Source: Kibdelosporangium philippinense (GTDB lineage Bacteria > Actinomycetota > Actinomycetes > Mycobacteriales > Pseudonocardiaceae). Taken from it: 64,000 nt of DNA. The notes under the pieces were generated by a model. That model saw only the letters and a list, made by a program, of their open reading frames with translations, ran no database searches and was not told the DNA's origin. How positions within the stretch are numbered: the stretch's first letter is position 1; every line of letters starts with the position of its first letter. Location: positions 2,170,001-2,234,000 of the forward strand of contig NZ_JAJVCN010000001.1 of assembly GCF_021390435.2 (NCBI RefSeq), given 5' to 3'. The translations under genes and the position numbers were made by a program. This document shows positions 1 through 9,587 of the stretch, piece by piece.

Positions 1-854
1 TGCAGCCGGTGCCGCCCGGGGTGGTCGGCGAGCTGTACATCACCGGCGTCGGACTGGCTCGCGGATACCTCGGACGCCTTGGCCTCACGTCGGAACGGTT
101 CGTCGCCAGCCCGTTTGCCCCGGGTGAGCGGATGTACCGCTCCGGCGACCTGTTCCGCTGGACCCGGGAGGGCCAGCTGATGTTCGCTGGCCGGGTAGAC
201 GCGCAGGTCAAGGTGCGTGGCTACCGGGTCGAGCCAGCCGAGATCGAGGCCGTGCTGATCGAGCATCCAGGGGTTGCCCAGATGGCGGTCGCGGTCCGCC
301 GGGACGGGCCGGGTGACAAGCAGTTGGTGGCGTATGTCGTGCCGTCGGCTGACGCTTCGGACACGCTGACCTCGTCGCTGCGTGAGCTGGCGGCCGAACG
401 CCTGCCGGAGTACATGATGCCTGCGGCGTTCGTGTCGTTGGACCGGATGCCGTTGACTCCCAACGGGAAGCTCGACCACAAGGCGCTTCAGGCACCCGAC
501 TTCGCCGCGATGTCAACGAAGCGTGGTCCGAGCACGGCTATGGAGGCGCGGCTGTGCGAGCTGTTCGCGGACGTGCTCGGTCTTGACCAGGTCGGCGTCG
601 ACGACAGCTTCTTCGAGCTCGGTGGCGACTCGATCACCTCGATGCAGCTGTCCGCCCGAGCCCGCCGCCAAGGGCTGGAACTGACGCCGTGGCAGGTGTT
701 CGACGAGAAAACGCCGGAACGGCTGGCGGCCATGGTCAAGGAGCTCCAGGTCGAGGAGGAGCCCGCCGAGGCGCCCAAGCCCGCGGCAAGCCCACTCCTT
801 GCTCTTTCACCTGACCAGATGAACCAACTCGAGGCCGGACTGGCCGGTGAATAA
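1..854 (+). CDS. bpsB: NRPS C-terminus (end of module 6: A-T), 5' partial
   Basis: The reading frame is open from the window edge and ends at TAA 852-854, so only the last ~283 residues of a larger NRPS are present. Seen: the end of an adenylation domain ([23 protein letters not shown] and the A10 motif NGKLDHKAL), then a carrier domain with the phosphopantetheine motif LGGDS, then a short tail with no epimerase domain. In balhimycin/chloroeremomycin assembly lines the second-to-last NRPS (modules 4-6) ends exactly this way, because residue 6 stays L. It hands the hexapeptide to the C domain of the next protein. The specificity pocket of this A domain lies outside the window, so the substrate (expected tyrosine/beta-hydroxytyrosine) is inferred. 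Confidence 0.9.
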   Translation, partial: QPVPPGVVGELYITGVGLARGYLGRLGLTSERFVASPFAPGERMYRSGDLFRWTREGQLMFAGRVDAQVKVRGYRVEPAEIEAVLIEHPGVAQMAVAVRRDGPGDKQLVAYVVPSADASDTLTSSLRELAAERLPEYMMPAAFVSLDRMPLTPNGKLDHKALQAPDFAAMSTKRGPSTAMEARLCELFADVLGLDQVGVDDSFFELGGDSITSMQLSARARRQGLELTPWQVFDEKTPERLAAMVKELQVEEEPAEAPKPAASPLLALSPDQMNQLEAGLAGE

Positions 855-873
855 CTTCCATAAGGAGCAGATC

Positions 874-3800
874 GTGACCGTTGACGACACTCGCGCGAAG
901 CCGCGCTCCAGTGTGGAAGACGTCTGGCCGCTTTCCCCGCTACAGCAAGGAATGCTCTACCACACGGCCCTCGACGACGACGGCCCGGACACCTACACCG
1001 TGCAGACCGTCTACGGCATCGACGGCCCGCTGGACGCTGATCGCCTGAGGGCCTCGTGGCAGGCTCTCGTGGACCGGCATGCCGCGCTGCGGGCCTGTTT
1101 CCGTTACGTCAGCGGCGCGCAGATGGTCCAGGTCATCGCACGCGGCGCCGAGATTCCGTGGAACGAGACGGATCTTTCCGGCCTCCCGGAGGACATCGCC
1201 GACGACGAGGTGGACCGGCTCGCGGCGCAGGAAGTGGCCGAGCGGCTGCGTATCGAGGTGGCGCCGCTGATGAAGCTGCACCTGGTCCGGCTTGGCCCGG
1301 AGCGTCACCGGCTCGTGCACACGCTGCACCACGTGCTGGTCGACGGCTGGTCGATGCCGATCATCCACCGCGAGCTCGCGGCCATCTACGCGGCAGGCGG
1401 TGACGCGTCCGGGCTTCCGCCCACGGTGTCCTATCGGGACTATCTGGCGTGGCTTGGCCAGCAGGACAAGGACGTTGCCATCGCGGCTTGGCGCAAGGAG
1501 CTCGCCGGGCTGGACACGCCGACCACGGTCGCCCCGGCGGATCCGACCCGCGTGCCGGACATCGACACCACGGTGATCGAGCTGTCCGCGCAGTTGACGG
1601 ACGATCTGTACAAGTTGGCGCGCAGCCACGACCTCACTTTGAACACGGTCGTGCAGGGCGCGTGGGCCGTTGTGCTGTCACAGCTGGCCGGTCGTAACGA
1701 CGTGGTTTTCGGCGCGACGGCGTCGGGTCGGCCAGCTGACCTGCCCGGTGTCGAGGCGATGGTCGGGCAGCTGCTCACCACGCTGCCGGTCCGTGTCCGG
1801 CTCGATGGCGGGCGTCGGGCGGTCGAACTGTTCGCGCAGCTGCAGCGTGACCAGTCCGCACTCATGGCCCATCAGCATCTCGGCTTGCAGGACGTGCAGG
1901 CAGTTGTGGGACCGGGCGCGGTTTTCGACACGCTCGTCATCTACGAGAACTTCCCGCGCAAAGGACTCGGCAAGGCCCCGGACGGCGGCCTTTCGCTGAT
2001 CCCGGTGAAGCGCGGGCGTAACTCCTCGCACTACCCGTTCACACTGATCACCGGTCCCGGCGAGCAGATGCCGCTGATCCTCGACTACGACCGCGGCCTG
2101 TTCGACCCGGCGGCCGCGCAGTCGGTCGTCGGTGCCTTGGCTCGTGTGCTGGAGCGGCTGGTTGCCGAGCCCGATGTCCTCATTGGCCGTCTGACGCTGG
2201 TCAGCGAGGCCGAGCGTGCCTTGGTGGTTGACGAGTTCAACGCGACCGCGGGCCCGGTACCCGGGGACTCGGTGATCGAGCTGTTCGCCCGCCGCGTCGC
2301 CGAGGCACCCGACGCGGTGGCGATCACCGATGCCAGCGGCGCGAACCTGACCTACGCCGAGGTCGACCAGGCGTCGAACCGGCTGGCCGGTTACCTCGCT
2401 GGTCGTGGCGTCGGCCGTGGGGACCGTGTCGGTGTGGCCATGGAACGGTCGCCGGACTTGCTGATCGCGTTCCTGGCGATCTGGAAAGCGGGCGCCGCCT
2501 ACGTTCCGGTCGACGTCGAGTACCCGGCCGAGCGAATCGCCTTCATTCTCAACGACTCCAAGGTCTCGATCGTCCTGTCCACTCAGGACACCTCTGGAGT
2601 GGCCGAGAACTCGATCGTCCTCGACGCCCCGGAAACGCGCGCGGCCATCGATGGCTGTGCTGCTCCGGAAATCCAGCTGTACGCGGGCGATCTGGCGTAC
2701 GTCATGTACACCTCCGGGTCCACCGGCCTGCCGAAGGGCGTGGCCATCCCGCATGGGGCTGTGGCTGGTTTGGCTGGCGACGCGGGCTGGCAGATCGGTC
2801 CGGATGACGGTGTGCTGATGCACGCGACGCACGTCTTCGACCCGTCGCTCTATGCGATGTGGGTGCCGCTCGTCTCGGGTGCCCGGGTCCTGCTCACCGA
2901 GCCGGGCGTGCTGGACGCGGCCGGGGTACGCCAGGCCGTGCAACGCGGCGCGACTTTCGTGCACCTCACGGCCGGTACCTTCCGTGCCCTCGCGGAAACG
3001 TCCCCCGAATGTTTCGAAGGTCTGATCGAGATCGGGACTGGTGGCGACGTGGTTCCCGCGCAGTCCGTGGAGAACCTGCGGCGGGCCCAGCCCGGCCTTC
3101 GGGTCCGCAACACCTACGGGCCGACCGAGACCACTCTGTGCGCGACGTGGCTGCCGATCGAGCCTGGTGATGTGGTTGATCGGGAGCTGCCGATCGGCCA
3201 TCCGATGACCAACCGGCAGATCTACATCCTCGACGCGTTCCTGCGTCCCGTCGCGCCGGGTGTCGCGGGCGAGCTGTACATCGCCGGTACGGGCCTGGCC
3301 CGCGGGTACCTCGACAGCCCCGGCGTGACGGCCGAGCGGTTCGTGGCGAGCCCGTTCGTTGCCGGGGAACGGATGTACCGCACCGGCGACCTGGCGCGCT
3401 GGACCCGTGACGGCGAAGTGGTGTTCCTCGGGCGTACCGACGAGCAGGTGAAGATCCGCGGCTACCGGGTCGAACTCGGCGAGGTCGAGGGCGTCCTGGC
3501 GGCCCAGCAGGGTGTTGTCGAGGCAGTTGTCCTGGCACGGGAGGACCAGCCGGGGGAGAAGCGCCTGGTCGGCTACTTCGTCTCGGACGGCACTGACGCG
3601 GGACCGGAGGAGATCCGGCGGCAGATGGGCCTTGTCCTGCCCGCGTACATGGTTCCTGTGGCTGTTGTCGCCCTGCCTGGCCTGCCTGTCACGCCCAACG
3701 GCAAGGTGGATCGCCGGGCACTGCCCGCTCCGGATCTCGCCGGACGCGCGTCGGAGAACGCGCCGGAGAGCGAGGCCGAGAAGGTGCTGTGCGCGCTCTT

Positions 3801-6444
3801 CTCCGAGATCCTTGGTGTCGAGCAGGTTGGTGTCGATGACGCCTTCCATGACCTCGGCGGCAGTTCGGCGCTGGCCATGCGGCTCATCGCGCGGATCCGT
3901 GAGGAACTCGGCGTGGATATGCCGATCCGGCAGCTGTTCTCGTCTCCGACTCCCGCGGGTGTCGCGCGAGTGCTCGCCGCGAAGTCACGTCCCGCGCTCG
4001 AAGCCGCCGCGCGGCCAGACCGGATTCCGCTCACCGCACGGCAATTGCGCGCCTGGCTGCTGGCGCGTCCGGGCGAAGACACTGCCGGCCAACACATCTC
4101 GGTCGCGCTGCGCCTGCGCGGCAAGCTGGACGTGCCCGCGCTGGCGGCGGCGCTCGGCGATGTCGCGGCACGGCACGAAATCTTCCGTACGACCTTCCCT
4201 GGCGACGCGCAGACCGTGTACCAGCACATCCACGACGCCGCCGTGGTCGAGTTGACGCCGGTCCCTGCGACAGAAGAGAACCTTCCCGGGTTGCTCGCTC
4301 AGCGCCGGATCTTCGATCTGACCAAGGAAATACCGTGGCGCTGCGACCTTTTCCAGCTCTCGGAAAAGGAACACGTTGTGCACCTGCAGGTGCACCGGAT
4401 CCTGGCTGACGACGACTCGATGGACGTGTTCTTCCGTGACCTGGCGGCCGCGTACGGCGCTCGGCGCGAGGGCCGGGTCCCTGAGCGTGCGCCGCTGGCG
4501 CTGCAGTTCGCCGACTACGCGATCTGGGAGCAGCGACTGCTCGCGGGCGAGCGTGAACTCGACAGCCTGATCAACGAGCAGATTGTCTTCTGGCGCGACA
4601 ACTTGGCCGGTATCGACGGGGAGACCGTGCTGCCGTTCGACCGTCCGCGCCCGGCGATCCCGTCGCGGCGGGCTGGCTCGGTCGAACTGCGGCTGGAGGC
4701 TGGCCCGCATGCCCAGCTGATGGCCGCCGTTGAAGAGGCTGGCGCGGACCCGTTCCAGGTGGTGCACGCCGCGCTCGCCATGCTGCTGAGCAAATACGGC
4801 GCTGGCCACGACCTGGTGATCGGCACGGCCCTGCCTCGCGACGAGGACCTGATCGACCTCGAACCCATGATCGGGCCGTTCGCCCGTCCGGTCGCGTTGC
4901 GCACGGACGTCTCGGGCGACCCGACCTTCCTTGAGGTCGTCACCCGGGTGCAGGAGGCGCTGCAGGCCGCGCAGGAGAACCTGGACGTGCCGTTCGAGCG
5001 CCTCGCCGAGCTGCTGGACCTGCCTGCCTCGCTGTCCCGCCACCCGGTGTTCCAGGTGGGACTCGAGGTTCGGGAAGAGGACCTCAGCTCGTGGGACGCG
5101 ACCGAACTGCCCGCCCTGCGCACCGAAGCCCACCCCGTCGGGCCTGAGGCCACTGAGCTGGACCTCGCGTTCAGTCTCGACGAGCGCCGCGACGACGATG
5201 ACAACGAGGACGGCATCGAAGGCACGCTTCGGTATGCCGCCGACCTTTTCGACGAGGACACCGCCGAATCGGTGGCCCGTCGGCTGATCCGCGTCCTTGA
5301 ACAGGTCGCTGAAGATCCTCAGCGACGGATCAGCGAGGTGGACATCTTCCTGGACGACACCGAACGCAACCGTCCACCGATCGCACCCGCGCGGTGGTCC
5401 GGTCACGTGCCCGCGGCGGTCGCCGACCTGGGCCCGGTCGGCGCGCTCGTGCTCGACGACCAGCTGCGCCCGGTCGCTCCCGGTGCCGTCGGCGATCTGT
5501 ACGTCACCGGTCCGGCAGTGGACGCGGGAGACGCTGGCCCGACCGTGCCGATGCCGTTCGGGACTCCGGGACACCAGATGCTGCGCACGGGTTTGCTCGT
5601 CCGTAAGACCTCGGCCAAGACCCTGGTTGTCGTGGGTGAGCGGCGGCGGTCAAGCGCCTCGGTGAAGACGGGCGACTTCGAGATCTTGCTGCCGTTGCGG
5701 GTCGATGGCGACCGCCCGCCGCTGTTCTGCGTGCACGCGAGCGGTGGCCTGAGCTGGAACTACGAGCCACTGCTCCGGCATCTTCCGGTGAATCAGCCGG
5801 TGTACGGCGTGCAGGCGCGTGGTTTGGCCCGCACCGAGCCGCTGCCCGGCAGCGTCGAGGAGATGGCGGCCGACTACCTCGAGCAGATCCAGGCCGTGCA
5901 GCCGACTGGGCCGTACTACCTGCTCGGCTGGTCGCTCGGCGGACGTGTCGCGCAGGCCATCGCGAGATTGCTTGAGGCACAAGGGGAGCAGGTAGGCTTG
6001 CTGACCCTGCTCGACGCCTATCCCGTCTACATGGGACGCAATGCGACCGGCACCGCGAGTGAGCAAGCCGAGCGTGACGAGGCTGCCATGGAGAAACGCA
6101 ACCAGCAGGACCTCGACCTCGCGGGCCAACTGGTCAAGGGCGCAGCCGCCAGGGCACGCCTTGAGGCCGTCATGCGAAACCTCTGGGAGGTCGGGCCACG
6201 GCACACCGCCTCGCCCTTCACCGGCGACATCCTGCTCTTCGTGGCCACAGTGGACCGTCCGGAACACCTGCCCGTCCCGGTGGCCAAGGCCAGCTGGACG
6301 GACTACACCACCGGGGCCATCGAGTCGCACGAGATCGCGTCCAACCACTACGACATGGTGCAACCCGCCGCGTTGGCCCAGATTGGTGCCATCGTCGCCG
6401 AGAAACTCCGGTCGCGGCCGGAGTCGGAAAGGACACAACGATGA
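874..6444 (+). CDS. bpsC: Glycopeptide NRPS, terminal module 7 (C-A-T-X-TE)
   Basis: Adds residue 7 and hosts the P450 cross-linking enzymes. Domains in order: condensation (intact HHVLVDG near residue 152), adenylation (YTSGSTG near 612), carrier (LGGSS, Ser about 998), X domain (degenerate HRILADD near 1173; in GPA systems this inactive C-like domain recruits Oxy P450s), and thioesterase (GWSLGG, Ser about 1687). The A-domain pocket reads D-P-Y-H-G-G-T-L-C, the code known for 3,5-dihydroxyphenylglycine, which matches the DpgA-D genes downstream. GTG 874 was chosen because AAGGAG sits 6 bases upstream; an upstream in-frame GTG at 847 overlaps the previous gene and lacks this site. Residues about 1518-1593, between X and TE, resemble a remnant of an A domain. 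About 1856 residues, normal for the family. Confidence 0.96.
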   Translation: MTVDDTRAKPRSSVEDVWPLSPLQQGMLYHTALDDDGPDTYTVQTVYGIDGPLDADRLRASWQALVDRHAALRACFRYVSGAQMVQVIARGAEIPWNETDLSGLPEDIADDEVDRLAAQEVAERLRIEVAPLMKLHLVRLGPERHRLVHTLHHVLVDGWSMPIIHRELAAIYAAGGDASGLPPTVSYRDYLAWLGQQDKDVAIAAWRKELAGLDTPTTVAPADPTRVPDIDTTVIELSAQLTDDLYKLARSHDLTLNTVVQGAWAVVLSQLAGRNDVVFGATASGRPADLPGVEAMVGQLLTTLPVRVRLDGGRRAVELFAQLQRDQSALMAHQHLGLQDVQAVVGPGAVFDTLVIYENFPRKGLGKAPDGGLSLIPVKRGRNSSHYPFTLITGPGEQMPLILDYDRGLFDPAAAQSVVGALARVLERLVAEPDVLIGRLTLVSEAERALVVDEFNATAGPVPGDSVIELFARRVAEAPDAVAITDASGANLTYAEVDQASNRLAGYLAGRGVGRGDRVGVAMERSPDLLIAFLAIWKAGAAYVPVDVEYPAERIAFILNDSKVSIVLSTQDTSGVAENSIVLDAPETRAAIDGCAAPEIQLYAGDLAYVMYTSGSTGLPKGVAIPHGAVAGLAGDAGWQIGPDDGVLMHATHVFDPSLYAMWVPLVSGARVLLTEPGVLDAAGVRQAVQRGATFVHLTAGTFRALAETSPECFEGLIEIGTGGDVVPAQSVENLRRAQPGLRVRNTYGPTETTLCATWLPIEPGDVVDRELPIGHPMTNRQIYILDAFLRPVAPGVAGELYIAGTGLARGYLDSPGVTAERFVASPFVAGERMYRTGDLARWTRDGEVVFLGRTDEQVKIRGYRVELGEVEGVLAAQQGVVEAVVLAREDQPGEKRLVGYFVSDGTDAGPEEIRRQMGLVLPAYMVPVAVVALPGLPVTPNGKVDRRALPAPDLAGRASENAPESEAEKVLCALFSEILGVEQVGVDDAFHDLGGSSALAMRLIARIREELGVDMPIRQLFSSPTPAGVARVLAAKSRPALEAAARPDRIPLTARQLRAWLLARPGEDTAGQHISVALRLRGKLDVPALAAALGDVAARHEIFRTTFPGDAQTVYQHIHDAAVVELTPVPATEENLPGLLAQRRIFDLTKEIPWRCDLFQLSEKEHVVHLQVHRILADDDSMDVFFRDLAAAYGARREGRVPERAPLALQFADYAIWEQRLLAGERELDSLINEQIVFWRDNLAGIDGETVLPFDRPRPAIPSRRAGSVELRLEAGPHAQLMAAVEEAGADPFQVVHAALAMLLSKYGAGHDLVIGTALPRDEDLIDLEPMIGPFARPVALRTDVSGDPTFLEVVTRVQEALQAAQENLDVPFERLAELLDLPASLSRHPVFQVGLEVREEDLSSWDATELPALRTEAHPVGPEATELDLAFSLDERRDDDDNEDGIEGTLRYAADLFDEDTAESVARRLIRVLEQVAEDPQRRISEVDIFLDDTERNRPPIAPARWSGHVPAAVADLGPVGALVLDDQLRPVAPGAVGDLYVTGPAVDAGDAGPTVPMPFGTPGHQMLRTGLLVRKTSAKTLVVVGERRRSSASVKTGDFEILLPLRVDGDRPPLFCVHASGGLSWNYEPLLRHLPVNQPVYGVQARGLARTEPLPGSVEEMAADYLEQIQAVQPTGPYYLLGWSLGGRVAQAIARLLEAQGEQVGLLTLLDAYPVYMGRNATGTASEQAERDEAAMEKRNQQDLDLAGQLVKGAAARARLEAVMRNLWEVGPRHTASPFTGDILLFVATVDRPEHLPVPVAKASWTDYTTGAIESHEIASNHYDMVQPAALAQIGAIVAEKLRSRPESERTQR

Positions 6445-6650
6445 CCAACCCGTTCGACAACGAGGACGGCACCTTCTTCGTGCTGGTCAACGACGAGGGC
6501 CAGCACTCGCTCTGGCCGACCTTCGCCGAGGTGCCTGCCGGCTGGACCCGCGTGCACGGTGAAGCAAGCAGGCAGGAGTGCCTCGCGTATGTCGAGCAGA
6601 ACTGGACGGATCTGCGGCCGAAGAGCCTGATCCAGGCGCTCGGCGCCTGA
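6441..6650 (+). CDS. mbtH: MbtH-like NRPS accessory protein
   Basis: A 69-residue MbtH protein. These bind NRPS adenylation domains and are needed for their solubility or activity, in GPA systems notably for tyrosine-activating modules and the beta-hydroxytyrosine cassette. The signature is present: [15 protein letters not shown], the S-x-W-P pair in HSLWPTF, PAGW, and a C-terminal [10 protein letters not shown]. It overlaps the NRPS gene by 4 bp (ATGA), so translation is probably coupled. A hairpin follows directly, so a fraction of transcripts may end here. Confidence 0.96.
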   Translation: MTNPFDNEDGTFFVLVNDEGQHSLWPTFAEVPAGWTRVHGEASRQECLAYVEQNWTDLRPKSLIQALGA

Positions 6651-6653
6651 CCT

Positions 6654-6682
6654 GTCCAGCCGCTCAATACGGACGGTTGGAC
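6654..6682 (+). promoter_or_regulatory. Putative StrR/Bbr operator upstream of oxyA
   Basis: GTCCAG (6654-6659), exactly 17 bases, then TTGGAC (6677-6682). This matches the StrR-family consensus GTCCA-N17-TTGGAC known for Bbr in the balhimycin cluster, where oxyA is one of the bound promoters. It lies 46 bp before the oxyA start and partly overlaps the hairpin at 6674-6704. The match is seen directly; binding is inferred. Confidence 0.75.
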
Positions 6683-6704
6683 GAGCTCGAGGCTCGTCCA
6701 ACCG
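6674..6704 (+). terminator. 13-bp hairpin between mbtH and oxyA
   Basis: A perfect 13-bp stem (6674-6686 with 6692-6704), 5-base loop, followed by GGTTTTC. It looks like an intrinsic terminator or attenuator for the NRPS-mbtH transcript. Its left arm contains the right half of the putative Bbr operator, so regulator binding and termination could influence each other. Confidence 0.6.
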
Positions 6705-6728
6705 GTTTTCCGGGAAAGGACCTGTGCG

Positions 6729-7934
6729 GTGATCGAGGAGAACGACGTTGTCCGTGGTTCGTTCGAGGAGATCAACGTCGAACTGGGCATGGCGATCCAC
6801 CACCGGGACGGATTCGACCCGGCGCCACCGCTGCGCGCCTTGATGGCCAAAGGCGGGATGACCGTGCTCGGCGTCGAGGACGCTCCCGAAGCCCGGACCG
6901 CGTGGCTCGCGACCGGATACGACGAGATCCGGCAAGTGCTCGGCTCGGACAAGTTCAGCGCCAAGCTGATCTTCGGCGGGACCGACGCCGGATTCACCTT
7001 CCCCGGGTTCCTCACCCAGTACGACCCGCCGGAGCACACGCGGCTGCGCCGGCTGGTGACGCCGCCGTTCGCGATCCGGCGGATCCAAGGCTTCCGGCCA
7101 CAGGTCGAGAAGATCGTCGAGGCCACGCTGGACGCCATCGAGGCAGGCGGCGGCCCCGTCGACTTCGTGCCACGGTTCGGCTGGCCCATCGCTACCACGG
7201 TGACGTGTGACTTCCTTGGCATTCCACGGGATGACCAGGCGGAGCTGTCGCGTGCACTGCACGCCAGCCGGGCCGAAAAGTCAGGCAAGCGGCGGGTGGC
7301 CGCGGGAAACAAGTTCTGGACCTACATGAGCCAGATCGTCGCTCGCACACGCCGCGACCCCGGCGACGACATGTTCGGTGTCGTAGTGCGTGAACACGGC
7401 GACGAGATCACTGACGCGGAGCTGATCGGCGTGGCCTCGTTCGTCATGGGTGCGGGCGGGGATCAGGTGGCTCGTTTCCTCGCGGCGGGCGCGTGGCTGA
7501 TGGTCGAGCAGCCCGAGCAGTTCGCTGTGTTGCGGGACAAGCCGGAAACCGTCCCGGATTGGCTTGACGAGATGGTCCGGTACCTGACCAGCGACGAGAA
7601 GACCACGCCACGGATCGCGATGCAGGACGTGGAAATCGGCGGTTGCCCGATCAAGGCGGGCGACACCGTCACACCCTCTTTCCTTGCCGCGAACCGCGCG
7701 AACTTCCCAAACCCCGAGGATGCCTTCGACATCACCAGGCAACGGGCGGCGCATGTGGCGTTCGGGCACGGCATCCATCACTGTCTTGGCCGCCCGTTGG
7801 CCGAGATGGTGTTCCGGGCGGCGATTCCCGCTCTGGCACACCGCTTTCCCACGCTGCGACTGGCCGAACCGGACCGTGAGATCAAACTCGGCCCGCCGCC
7901 GTTCGACGTCGAAGCCTTGTTGCTCGACTGGTAG
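6729..7934 (+). CDS. oxyA: Cytochrome P450, D-O-E ring cross-linking (OxyA)
   Basis: In vancomycin-type pathways OxyA forms the second aryl ether cross-link (residues 2-4) on the carrier-bound heptapeptide docked at the X domain. Seen: heme loop FGHGIHHCLG with Cys352, ExxR helix (EMVR), and an I helix reading GAGGDQ. The usual acid-Thr pair is replaced by Asp-Gln, a feature of GPA Oxy enzymes that act on an activated phenol rather than doing ordinary hydroxylation. GTG 6729 follows GAAAGGA with 8-base spacing. First of three consecutive P450s; its identity as OxyA rests on position and on its distinct I helix. Confidence 0.92.
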   Translation: MIEENDVVRGSFEEINVELGMAIHHRDGFDPAPPLRALMAKGGMTVLGVEDAPEARTAWLATGYDEIRQVLGSDKFSAKLIFGGTDAGFTFPGFLTQYDPPEHTRLRRLVTPPFAIRRIQGFRPQVEKIVEATLDAIEAGGGPVDFVPRFGWPIATTVTCDFLGIPRDDQAELSRALHASRAEKSGKRRVAAGNKFWTYMSQIVARTRRDPGDDMFGVVVREHGDEITDAELIGVASFVMGAGGDQVARFLAAGAWLMVEQPEQFAVLRDKPETVPDWLDEMVRYLTSDEKTTPRIAMQDVEIGGCPIKAGDTVTPSFLAANRANFPNPEDAFDITRQRAAHVAFGHGIHHCLGRPLAEMVFRAAIPALAHRFPTLRLAEPDREIKLGPPPFDVEALLLDW

Positions 7935-7940
7935 CCGGAT

Positions 7941-8108
7941 CTAGGGCGTGTTTCAAATGCCCGATCGCGATAGCCAGGCCGGATGCGGCCCCTGACGCCA
8001 CCGCGGCAACGCCCAAAGACAACCAGTATTCGCGGCGTCACCGCGGCGTCGCCAGGAACCACCCCGATCCTGCCTCTCATCGACCGGGACATTCGAAACA
8101 CGCCCTAG
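7941..8108. mobile_element. 168-bp MITE-like element between oxyA and oxyB
   Basis: The ends form a near-perfect inverted repeat. CTAGGGCGTGTTTC at 7941-7954 is matched exactly by GAAACACGCCCTAG at 8095-8108, and pairing continues with few mismatches to about 26 bp. CTAG at each end could be a target-site duplication of the kind made by IS5-type transposases. The interior (about 115 bp) has no ORF. This is the form of a non-autonomous miniature inverted-repeat element. The transposase family is inferred only from the CTAG ends. Confidence 0.65.
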
Positions 8109-8200
8109 AGGAGAAAATCGGTGCGAATCACTTGCCCCGAATCGTTGGCCCGGCAATCCATCTTTCCGATGGCCCATGAAGGGGTGTGGGTCGTTGCGAG

Positions 8201-8244
8201 GGGAACATTTGGCGCGTTGAACGCCGCGAAGGTGGCCTTCACGG
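8201..8244. repeat. Imperfect palindrome, REP-like, upstream of oxyB
   Basis: An imperfect palindrome centred on CGTTGAACG, with arms related to GAAGGCCACCTTC. Similar palindromes are common between genes of Amycolatopsis-type genomes (from memory, not checked). Together with the MITE it fills most of the 338-bp oxyA-oxyB gap; the rest (8109-8200) shows nothing recognisable. It ends about 30 bp before the oxyB start. Confidence 0.3.
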
Positions 8245-8272
8245 CATCTGGCCCGGCAGAGGAGCTTTCCCG

Positions 8273-9469
8273 GTGACTGACGATGACCCGCGCCCGCTGC
8301 ACATTCGCAGGCAGGGCTTGGATCCGGCGAAGGAACTGATGTCGGCCGGAGCGCTGACCAAGGTCACCGTCGGAACCGGAGCGGACGCCGAGACCAGCTG
8401 GATGGCCACATCGCACGCCGCCGTCCGGCAGATCATGGGCGACCACAAGAGTTTCAGCACGCGGCGGCGCTGGGACGACAAGGACGAGATCGGCGGGACG
8501 GGCACCTTCCGGCCGCGTGAACTGGTCGGCAACCTGATGGACTACGACCAGCCCGAGCACACACGCCTACGGCAGAAGCTGACCTCTGGCTTCACGCTGC
8601 GCAAGATGCAGCGGCTGCAGCCGTACATCGAGCAGATCGTGAACGAGCGTCTCGATGAGATGGAGCAGGAGGGATCGCCCGCGGATCTGGTCGAGTTCGT
8701 CGCTGACAAGGTGCCTGGCGCCGTGCTGTGCGAGCTGATCGGCGTGCCACGCGACGACCGGGCCATGTTCATGCAGCTGTGCCACGGGCATCTCGACGCC
8801 TCGCGAAGCCAGAAGAGACGGGCGGCGGCAGGGGAGGCGTTCTCGCGCTACCTGCTGGCGATGATCGCAAGGGAACGCAAGGACCCTGGCGACGGGCTGA
8901 TTGGCGCGGTCGTTGCCGAGTACGGCGACGACGCGACGGATGACGAGCTGCGAGGCTTCTGCGTTCAGGTGATGTTGGCGGGTGACGACAACATCTCCGG
9001 CATGATCGGGCTCGGCGTGCTGGCCCTGCTGAGGCATCCCGAGCAGGTCGCCGCGTTCCAGGGTGACGATCAGGCGGCGCAACGCGCGGTCGACGAACTG
9101 CTTCGGTACCTGACTGTCCCTTATGCACCAACACCCCGGATCGCGATGCAGGACGTCACTGTGGGCGACCAAGTGATCAAGACTGGGGAGAGCGTCATCT
9201 GCTCGCTCCCGGCGGCCAATCGTGATCCCGAACTGGTGCCGGATCCGGATCGCCTTGATGTCTCACGTGATCCCGTGCCGCATGTCGCGTTCGGACACGG
9301 TATTCACCATTGCCTCGGTGCGGCCTTGGCCCGGCTCGAACTGCGCACAGTCTTTACCGCGCTGTGGCGGCGTTTTCCCACGCTGCGGCTCGCGGATCCC
9401 GCGCAGGAGGACAAGTTCCGCCTGACCACTCCCGCGTATGGATTGACCGAACTGATAGTCGCGTGGTGA
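8273..9469 (+). CDS. oxyB: Cytochrome P450, C-O-D ring cross-linking (OxyB)
   Basis: OxyB installs the first ether cross-link (residues 4-6) during GPA maturation. The 398-residue protein starts VTDDDPRPLHIRRQGLDP, almost the known OxyB N-terminus. The heme loop FGHGIHHCLG has Cys347, the same number as in characterised OxyB, which supports the GTG 8273 start. An upstream in-frame ATG (8186) would add 29 unrelated residues inside a repeat; GAGGAG lies 8 bases before 8273. The I helix reads LAGDDNISG, with Asn in place of the usual Thr. A 338-bp gap with a MITE separates it from oxyA, longer than usual here, so it may have its own promoter or a long leader. Confidence 0.95.
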   Translation: MTDDDPRPLHIRRQGLDPAKELMSAGALTKVTVGTGADAETSWMATSHAAVRQIMGDHKSFSTRRRWDDKDEIGGTGTFRPRELVGNLMDYDQPEHTRLRQKLTSGFTLRKMQRLQPYIEQIVNERLDEMEQEGSPADLVEFVADKVPGAVLCELIGVPRDDRAMFMQLCHGHLDASRSQKRRAAAGEAFSRYLLAMIARERKDPGDGLIGAVVAEYGDDATDDELRGFCVQVMLAGDDNISGMIGLGVLALLRHPEQVAAFQGDDQAAQRAVDELLRYLTVPYAPTPRIAMQDVTVGDQVIKTGESVICSLPAANRDPELVPDPDRLDVSRDPVPHVAFGHGIHHCLGAALARLELRTVFTALWRRFPTLRLADPAQEDKFRLTTPAYGLTELIVAW

Positions 9470-9587
9470 CTGGAGAATCGTTGTCCACGCATGGCGCTGG
9501 ACCTGCTGCCGGACTACCGATGAGACTGGGGCATCAGCGTGTTGGGGTCGAAACGCATTCCGGTCAGTGAAGGAGCTTCCGCTCGGT

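Noticed and set aside
1678..3849. 723-codon open frame on the minus strand across the NRPS gene (also 3985-5574 minus)
   Set aside because: Antisense shadow of a GC-rich coding gene; no recognisable domain, His/Gln/Arg-rich composition, and the plus-strand NRPS is unmistakable.
8186..8272. Upstream extension of OxyB from ATG 8186
   Set aside because: The added 29 residues are encoded by a palindromic repeat and are absent from OxyB proteins; GTG 8273 gives the family N-terminus and Cys347 numbering.
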